Below are positions 61,601-64,000 of a DNA stretch of 64,000 nucleotides, in pieces. The notes beneath the pieces were generated by a model. The model made no database searches, was not told where the DNA came from, and saw only the letters and a program-made list of their open reading frames with translations. A program made the translations under genes and the position numbers. Source of the stretch: Reticulitermes speratus (taxonomy: Eukaryota; Arthropoda; Insecta; Blattodea; Rhinotermitidae); assembly GCA_021186555.1 (NCBI GenBank), contig JAJKFL010000006.1, positions 1,971,501-2,035,500 on the forward strand. The letters are read 5' to 3'. Each line of letters opens with the position of its first letter. The first letter of the stretch is position 1.

Positions 61601-62627
61601 AGAAGAGGGCAATTTAGAGATGTTCCATGCATTATGCAGTTGGGCTAAGGAAGCACAACTAGAACCAAATAAGAAAAGTGAATTGTTACTAGCCAAGGGC
61701 AAGTATGGCAACACTGTGTTGCATATAGCAGTAGAAGACGGCAATTTAGAGATGTTCCAGGCATTATGGTGTTGGGCTAAGGAAGCACAACTAGAACCAG
61801 ATGAGTCAAGTGAATTGTTACTAGCCAAGAACGAGTTGGGCAACACTGTGTTGCATATAGCAGTAGAAGAAGGCAATTTAGAGATGTTCCAGGCATTATG
61901 GAGTTGGGCTAAGGAAGCACAACTGAAACCAGATGAATTAAGTACATTGTTACTAGCCAAGGACAAGTTTGGCAACACTGTGTGTCATACAGCAGTAAGC
62001 AGAGGCAATATAGAGGTATTAGAGGCATTATGGAGTTGGGCTAAGGAAGTAAAACTGAAACCAGATGAATTAAGTACATTGCTACTATCCAAGGACAAGT
62101 ATGGCAACACTGTGTGGCATATAGCAGTAGAAGAAGGCAATTTAGAGTTGTTACAGGCATTATGCAGTTGGGCTAAGGAAGCACAACTAAAACCACATGA
62201 GTTAAGTAAATTGTTACTATCCAAGGACAAGTATGGCAACACTGTGTGGCATATAGCAGTAGAAGAAGGCAATTTAGAGATGTTACAGGCATTATGCAGT
62301 TGGGCTAAGGAAGCACAACTAGTACCAGATGAGTCAAGTGAATTGTTACTAGCCAAGGACAAGTTTGGCAACACTGTGTTACATGCAGCAGTAAACAGAG
62401 GCAATATAGAGTTATTAGAGGCATTATGGAGTTGGGCTAAGGAAATAAAACTAAAACCAAATGAGTTAAGTGAATTGTTACTAGCCAAGGACAAGTTTGG
62501 CAACACTGTGTTACATGCAGCAGTAAACAGAGGCAATATAGATGTATTAGAGGCATTAAGGAGTTGGGCTAAGGAAGTAAAACTGAAACCAGATGCATTA
62601 CTTACATTGTTGCTAACCACAGACTAG
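52611..62627 (+). CDS. Gene 2: class 3 lipase, NACHT, about 47 ankyrin-type repeats (3338 aa)
   Basis: A single frame of 3338 codons; the ATG is the first after an in-frame TAG. Domains: class 3 lipase (about 60-340) with AHRGT (105-109), nucleophile Ser166 in GHSLGGW, candidate Asp224 (FDSPG) and His300; an unknown segment (about 340-790); NACHT with Walker A AGMGKST (832-838), Walker B MLDGFDE (to 922), and the FIHRTFAEYYVADFL helix; then from about 1226 an ankyrin array of 44-residue units. Gene 1's ankyrin and OTU N-terminus is absent. Lipase as effector, NACHT as nucleotide switch and repeats as sensor is the NLR/STAND plan, so an innate-immunity or cell-death role is plausible but inferred. 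No signal peptide or membrane segment seen, so cytoplasmic location is likely. The missing introns and OTU-lipase-NACHT-ankyrin parts also resemble proteins of arthropod endosymbionts. The TAG at 62625 lies within a repeat, so the end is probably truncated. Confidence 0.88.
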   Translation: MPPFSGEITVDTELNLSHDNFKYRMEEFYENKQLSSINQLNATPAFPTPHVLAQFSSMAYTDYQREEPKPPEGWKLLTTASHYGASNGYFGTAYWHPEHQQVVIAHRGTEITNDGALVTAIKGVVFNNYVDQMSSASTFANKVVAVMQEIDQEKGASFDLFFTGHSLGGWLAQVTTFTTKYLEEKDGTFLKGIKREDHEPLGSSSVQDTHNVRDSYHPHTVVFDSPGCKDMLSHMTDKFDVRLDGRSIDLQHLDITSYLSAPNRINTCNSHLGKVYRIFIDLSHMGFFSQHTPLYNIATHSIVKIVEAFDPETGQVRIDNEGNPKIREVVDWPVSAGLTGGAEWEDFFECAEHLNNYHTEVMDTVLSRVPEGYNQLRYQTKAYDECAKSLSIFTQDEREFLERYRWLRHVPEFFTPEDLFSVLNNTEAQQEAEQKLRNFELGTEHVRCPDASTLQALIPYVKRLVRLFPHMKVNIKDNLSSPQIRSRVYQCETQLYIETIHQSALDFNPDALDLREFLTSDQQIWQLRMTDGDVWTGLTKVYRVFQKTPCTANCYSEGDCTVLKLERLLRVNRMINLSKLLASMEKPHVLMIACENNQPVNDELRDMFKELFNILKQKKALKIILTTPSEDSTAALIQETATETFSEGFKRTDVQLTWGDLTLNSQRKVLEKAVIFQDRRVALNQLTSAKSVTKSFPLADLLQETEIRIAGNPVPSACSGNNETFYIDRTFHHNIVIRQDISSDKTEGKFADLLASNEQEFKQLCQQNPTSNVHWLVKDESGELLWQQSQGNLKTLRKYIDAQKSHSYGPKDLDKLLEQAGNQRVMIIADKAGMGKSTVLTQLSKEIKEKFPAHWLVRINLNDYTELLEAQKGKKMDKERVLEFVSKEVLKLESPLEKELFKKNFEGNETKKILIMLDGFDEISPHYKETVIDMLQVLKQTSLEQLWVTTRPHLREELEDKLQQLAYTLQPFSEVEQVEFLNKFWLRNVSLEGTNQSRLQIYATALIRKLAQSISDKDKEFAGIPLQTRMLAEAFEEEFKSFNQSEKPDPELPHKLDLLGLYRRFIEKKYDVYYEEKSKTPAGNMAAKEQRERNLKGIQLEHQLLALEVLFTEDQSSDASTFSDQELARIGIAQRYHEGKPQFIHRTFAEYYVADFLMNQLTKRTKQQIHVQEILLNKVLLRTDCHVIRAFLDGLLEKSKPSKDALKEYGEILDEQCNEGEVLGRLRGENDTALSQAAKEDNIHIIGFLLDSLKSGEHSNALRKMLLHTGKYGNTVLHLAVEEGNLEMFQALCNWAKEAQLKPNELSELLLAKGKYGNTVLHAAVYRGNIEVLEALWSWAKEVKLKPDESSELLLAKNEYDNTVWHAAVHKGNIKVLEALWSWAKEVKLKPDESSELLLAKGKCGNTVWHIAVHKGNIDVLKALWSWAKEAQLEPNELSKLLLAKNELGNTVLHIAVEEGNLEMFQALCSWAKEAQLEPNKKSELLLAKDKFGKTVLHTAVNRGNIEVLKALWCWAKEVKLKPDELSTLLLTKDMYGNTVLHAAVYRGNIEVLEALWSWAKEVKLKPNESSELLLAKDNFGKTVLHTAVKKGNIEVLKALWSWAKEVKLKPDELSTLLLAKDMYGNTVLHAAVYRGNIEVLEALRSWAKEVKLKPDESSELLLAKGKYGNTVWHIAVHRGNIDVLKALWSWAKEAQLQPNELSKLLLAKNELGNTVLHIAVEDCNLEMFQALWSWAKEAQLKSKESSKLLLAKGKYGNTVWHAAVHRGNIEVLEALCSWAKEAQLEPNKKSELLLAKNELGNTVLHIAVEEGNLEMFQALCSWAKEAQLNPNESSELLLAKGKYGNTVWHAAVHRGNIEVLEALWSWAKEVKLKPDESSELLLAKGKYGNTVWHAAVHRGNIEVLEALWSWAKEVKLIPDESSNFLLTKNELGNTVLHIAVEEGNLEIFKALWSWAEEVKLKPDESSELLLAKNEYGNTVWHAAVHRGNIEVLEALWSWAKEVKLKPDESSKLLLAKNELGNTVLHVAVEEGNLEMFQALCSWAKEAQLEPNKKSELLLAKNELGNTVLHIAVEEGNLEIFKALWSWAKEVKLKPDESSELLLAKNEYGNTVWHAAVHRGNMEVLEALKSWAKEVKLKPDESSELLLAKGKYGNTVWHIAVHRGNIDVIKALCSWAKEAQLQPNELSKLLLAKNELGNTVLHVAVEEGNLEMFQALCSWAKEAQLEPNKKSELLLAKNELGNTVLHIAVEEGNLEIFKALWSWAKEVKLKPDESSELLLAKNEYGNTVWHAAVHRGNMEVLEALKSWAKEVKLKPDESSELLLAKGKYGNTVWHIAVHRGNIDVIKALCSWAKEAQLQPNELSKLLLAKNELGNTVWHIAVEEGNLEMFQAFWSWAKEEQLEPNKKSELILAKNELGNTVLLIAVEEGNLEMFQALWIWAKEAQLEPNKKSELLLAKGKYGNTVLHIAVEDGNLEMFQALCSWAKEAQLEPNKKSELLLAKNELGNTVWHIVVEEGNLEMFQALCSWAKEVKLKPDELSTLLLARDMYGNTVWHTAVNRCNIESLEALWNWAKEVKLKPDELSTLLLAKDKYGNTVWHIAVEEGNLEMFQALCSWAKEAQLKPNESSELLLAKGKYGNTVWHAAVHRGNIKVLEALWSWAKEVKLKPDESSELLLAKNEYGNTVWHAAVHRGNIEVLEALWSWAKEVKLKPDESSELLLAKGKYGNTVWHIAVHRSNIDLLKALWSWAKEAQLEPNELSKLLLAKNELGNTVLHIAVEEGNLEMFQALCSWAKEAQLEPNKKSELLLAKGKYGNTVWHTAVHRGNIEVLEALWSWAKEAQLEPNELSKLLLVKNELGNTVLHIAVKEGNLEMFQALWSWAKETQLEPNKKSELLLAKNELGNTVLHIAVEEGNLEMFQALWSWAKEAQLEPNKKSELLLAKNELGNTVLHIAVEEGNLEMFQALCSWAKEAQLEPNKKSELLLVKGKYGNTVLHIAVEEGNLEMFHALCSWAKEAQLEPNKKSELLLAKGKYGNTVLHIAVEDGNLEMFQALWCWAKEAQLEPDESSELLLAKNELGNTVLHIAVEEGNLEMFQALWSWAKEAQLKPDELSTLLLAKDKFGNTVCHTAVSRGNIEVLEALWSWAKEVKLKPDELSTLLLSKDKYGNTVWHIAVEEGNLELLQALCSWAKEAQLKPHELSKLLLSKDKYGNTVWHIAVEEGNLEMLQALCSWAKEAQLVPDESSELLLAKDKFGNTVLHAAVNRGNIELLEALWSWAKEIKLKPNELSELLLAKDKFGNTVLHAAVNRGNIDVLEALRSWAKEVKLKPDALLTLLLTTD
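56419..62620 (+). repeat. 132-bp ankyrin coding repeat of gene 2 (about 47 units)
   Basis: Unit of 44 codons: about 33 of ankyrin type (YGNTVWHAAVHRGNIEVLEAL) plus an insert of about 11 (SWAKEVKLKPDE). Two classes alternate: VKLKPDE..GNTVWHAAVHRGN and AQLEPNK..GNTVLHIAVEEGN. DNA identity between units is very high, with changes concentrated in few codons. The antisense strand is also open over thousands of bases because the period is a multiple of 3. Confidence 0.93.
58671..59726 (+). repeat. 528-bp (4-unit) duplication within gene 2 array
   Basis: 58671-59198 and 59199-59726 are almost identical; the rare variant GGGAAACACTGTGTTGCATG marks both starts, 528 bp (4 x 132) apart. It shows recent multi-unit exchange. 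Confidence 0.88.
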
Positions 62628-62965
62628 CATGGCAACACCGTGTGGCACTCAGCAGCAAAACTAGATACTTAGAGGAACCAGAGACATTATGGATTTTGGC
62701 TCAGGAAGTAAAAATTGAACCAGATGAATTAAGTACGTTGTTACTAGCCAAGGACAAGTATGGCAACACCGTGTGGCACTTAGCAGCGGAAACAGGCAAT
62801 TTTTAGGTATTACAGGCATTATTGAGTTGGGCTAAGAATGCACAACTAAAGCCAAATGAGTTAAGTAAATTGTTACTACCCAAAGACGAGTATGGCAACA
62901 CCGCATGGAGCGGAGTAGTAGAGGGTAATAGAAAAGCAGTAGTACCTGTACTGCTAGGTTTTTAT
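62628..62965 (+). pseudogene. Degenerate ankyrin units after gene 2 stop
   Basis: About two and a half further units can be read with frameshifts and stops (TVWHSAAKLDT, then SWAKNAQLKPNELSKLLLPK, DEYGNTAWSGVVEGN). The array once ran at least this far and the gene 2 frame has lost its original C-terminus. The frame continuing to 63145 adds a tail with no recognised domain. Confidence 0.8.
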
Positions 62966-63264
62966 ATTAGTGGCAGATTTGGTCTTGTATCCTTCCGCCA
63001 CCGTAGGGATTTAATGGTTTTCTATAGAGATATATTTGTAATTAGAATCATGGTATCAAAGTCGTATCCAAAATTTAAAAAACTTCAAAAAATGTGTAAC
63101 AATTTTAACATTTCAGTGATATTTCAATACACGCATAGTGTATGAACTCAATCAGAACTCAAAAACAATAGACTAATACTTTAACGTTTAACGTTCAACA
63201 TTTTACTCATATCGATGTAACATTTTATACAATCGATGTATAGTCTATGCTTTTAACACTGTGA

Positions 63265-63306
63265 CCCCTGAGGATGGCATTCTGAATGCCGAAATACGTA
63301 TAGGGG
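63265..63306 (+). ncRNA. Hammerhead-ribozyme-like motif
   Basis: CCC, CTGAGGA (63268-63274), T, stem II GGCATT/AATGCC with a 3-base loop, GAAA (63291-63294), short stem III around TACGTA, TA (63301-63302) and GGGG pairing with the leading CCC. This fits CUGANGA..GAAA..UH. As in the motif at 21657, an extra U stands between core and stem II, which is not canonical. Confidence 0.48.
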
Positions 63307-63420
63307 TGAAGTAATAATATTGTAAAAATTGTGCATCAGTTGGTATGATACTCGTAAATAAGTAACTTCCAATTGCTATATAATGCACGGTCAATACAAC
63401 GTAAAAAATGCAAACCTAGT

Positions 63421-63443
63421 TTTTCAAGTGAATCACTTGAAAA
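63421..63443. repeat. Short palindrome with 11-bp arms
   Basis: TTTTCAAGTGA and its exact inverse TCACTTGAAAA are separated by one base. The left arm with its flank is repeated directly about 29 bp downstream. Confidence 0.85.
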
Positions 63444-63736
63444 CCTAGTTTTTCAAGTGACTCACTTTCCTCACTGTGTGAGTTTTCAGTATTCACATTA
63501 TAAGTGTTGAGTCTGAAGTGATGTCATTTCTTTTCCCCAACAACCTGGTACATAAAGTCTTGCCTTTGGCTTCTTCAAACATCTTGGCCCATCCTTGTGT
63601 TTATATTCAGTTGTTGAATTTGTAGGTGATATTGGTGAAACAGTATTATCACCATCACTGATAGCATCATCCACTTTAGCAGGTTTCTACAGAAAGACAA
63701 TACAGAATATTTCAATGTCTTGTTTCAGTATACGTA

Positions 63737-64000
63737 GTCTGTCCGGAAAGTAATGAGAATGTTTTTCCTAAAAATATTTTTATTAAACATTTTTATACAT
63801 TAATGTGATCTCCTTCAAATTATGATCCTTGGGAGTGCACGCAACGCCCCCAACGGTTCTTCCATTATTCATAGCAGCCCTGAAAATCTTCAACCGTGAG
63901 GGTGTTCAGTGCCTGTGTCGCGGCTGTTTGGACGTTGGTCAGTGTACCGAAATGGTGCCCTTTCAAATTTTTCTTTATCTTAGGGAACATGAAAAAAATC
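63737..64000 (-). mobile_element. mariner-type transposon end with transposase C-terminus, decayed, runs off the window
   Basis: On the minus strand the C-terminus of a Tc1/mariner-family transposase is readable: FPKIKKNLKGHHFGTLTNVQ, LNTLTVEDFQGCYE, WKNRWGRCVHSQGS, FEGDHINV. Two in-frame stops (after QGCYE and after SQGS) show decay. The end of the element, GTCTGTCCGGAAAGTAATGA on the plus strand from about 63739, is a candidate terminal inverted repeat next to a TA. The other end is outside the window. Confidence 0.85.

Larger units (their letters stand above)
62966..63736. other. 3' flank of gene 2, no supported gene
   Basis: AT-rich sequence containing a hammerhead-like motif (63265-63306), direct repeats of AACCTAGTTTTTCAAGTGA (63413 and 63442) and a short palindrome. 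Remaining sequence is unassigned. Confidence 0.5.

Noticed and set aside
56339..61978. Minus-strand open frame of 1879 codons opposite the gene 2 ankyrin array
   Set aside because: It is the antisense of a 132-bp coding repeat. As the period is a multiple of 3, absence of stops in one unit extends to all. It has no independent domain or start context.

Overview
Eukaryotic, almost certainly insect, DNA. The signs are degenerate non-LTR retrotransposon (LINE) ends, tRNA-derived SINEs with target-site duplications, a decayed mariner transposase end, an exon with splice sites on both sides, and about 25 kb of minisatellite. The SINE and LINE types are ones I associate with cockroaches, termites and other polyneopterans, so a blattodean source is my best guess; it is untested. 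No prokaryotic operon, rRNA gene, CRISPR array or intact virus was seen.

Layout. 1-6437: 121-bp satellite, unique repeat blocks, a LINE fragment, then 56-bp and 57-bp minisatellites. 6438-18059: gene 1 with its 5' flank. 18060-22193: mostly unassigned DNA with two SINEs, one exon of an AGGF1-like gene (minus strand) and a hammerhead-like motif. 22194-43390: a macrosatellite in which the same blocks recur in the same order. I call them A, C and D. Between them sit seeds or arrays of 121-bp, 46-bp, 57-bp and 20-bp repeats and a second SINE-like element. Each seed has expanded to a different length in different units. 43391-50455: block E, LINE remnant, a 19-bp array, a 46-bp array and macrosatellite remnants. 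50456-62965: gene 2 with a duplicated copy of gene 1's 5' flank. 62966-64000: 3' flank with a second hammerhead-like motif and a mariner end.

Genes. Genes 1 and 2 are paralogues on the plus strand. Gene 2 (52611-62627) is one open frame of 3338 codons: class 3 lipase, then a NACHT NTPase, then about 47 ankyrin-type repeats of 44 residues. Gene 1 has an extra N-terminus (two ankyrin repeats and an OTU-like cysteine protease) before the same lipase-NACHT-ankyrin core. It is broken by a one-base insertion in an A run between NACHT and ankyrins and by repeated nonsense codons. Enzyme-like effector, NACHT switch and near-identical repeats is the layout of NLR/STAND receptors of innate immunity. 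That role is inference from architecture.

Cautions. Several satellite stretches (about 28880-31175, 39768-42550 and 45100-47200) carry dense small deletions and one 29-G run, which look like unpolished sequence or misassembly. Many very long open frames are artefacts of repeats without stop codons and are not listed as genes.
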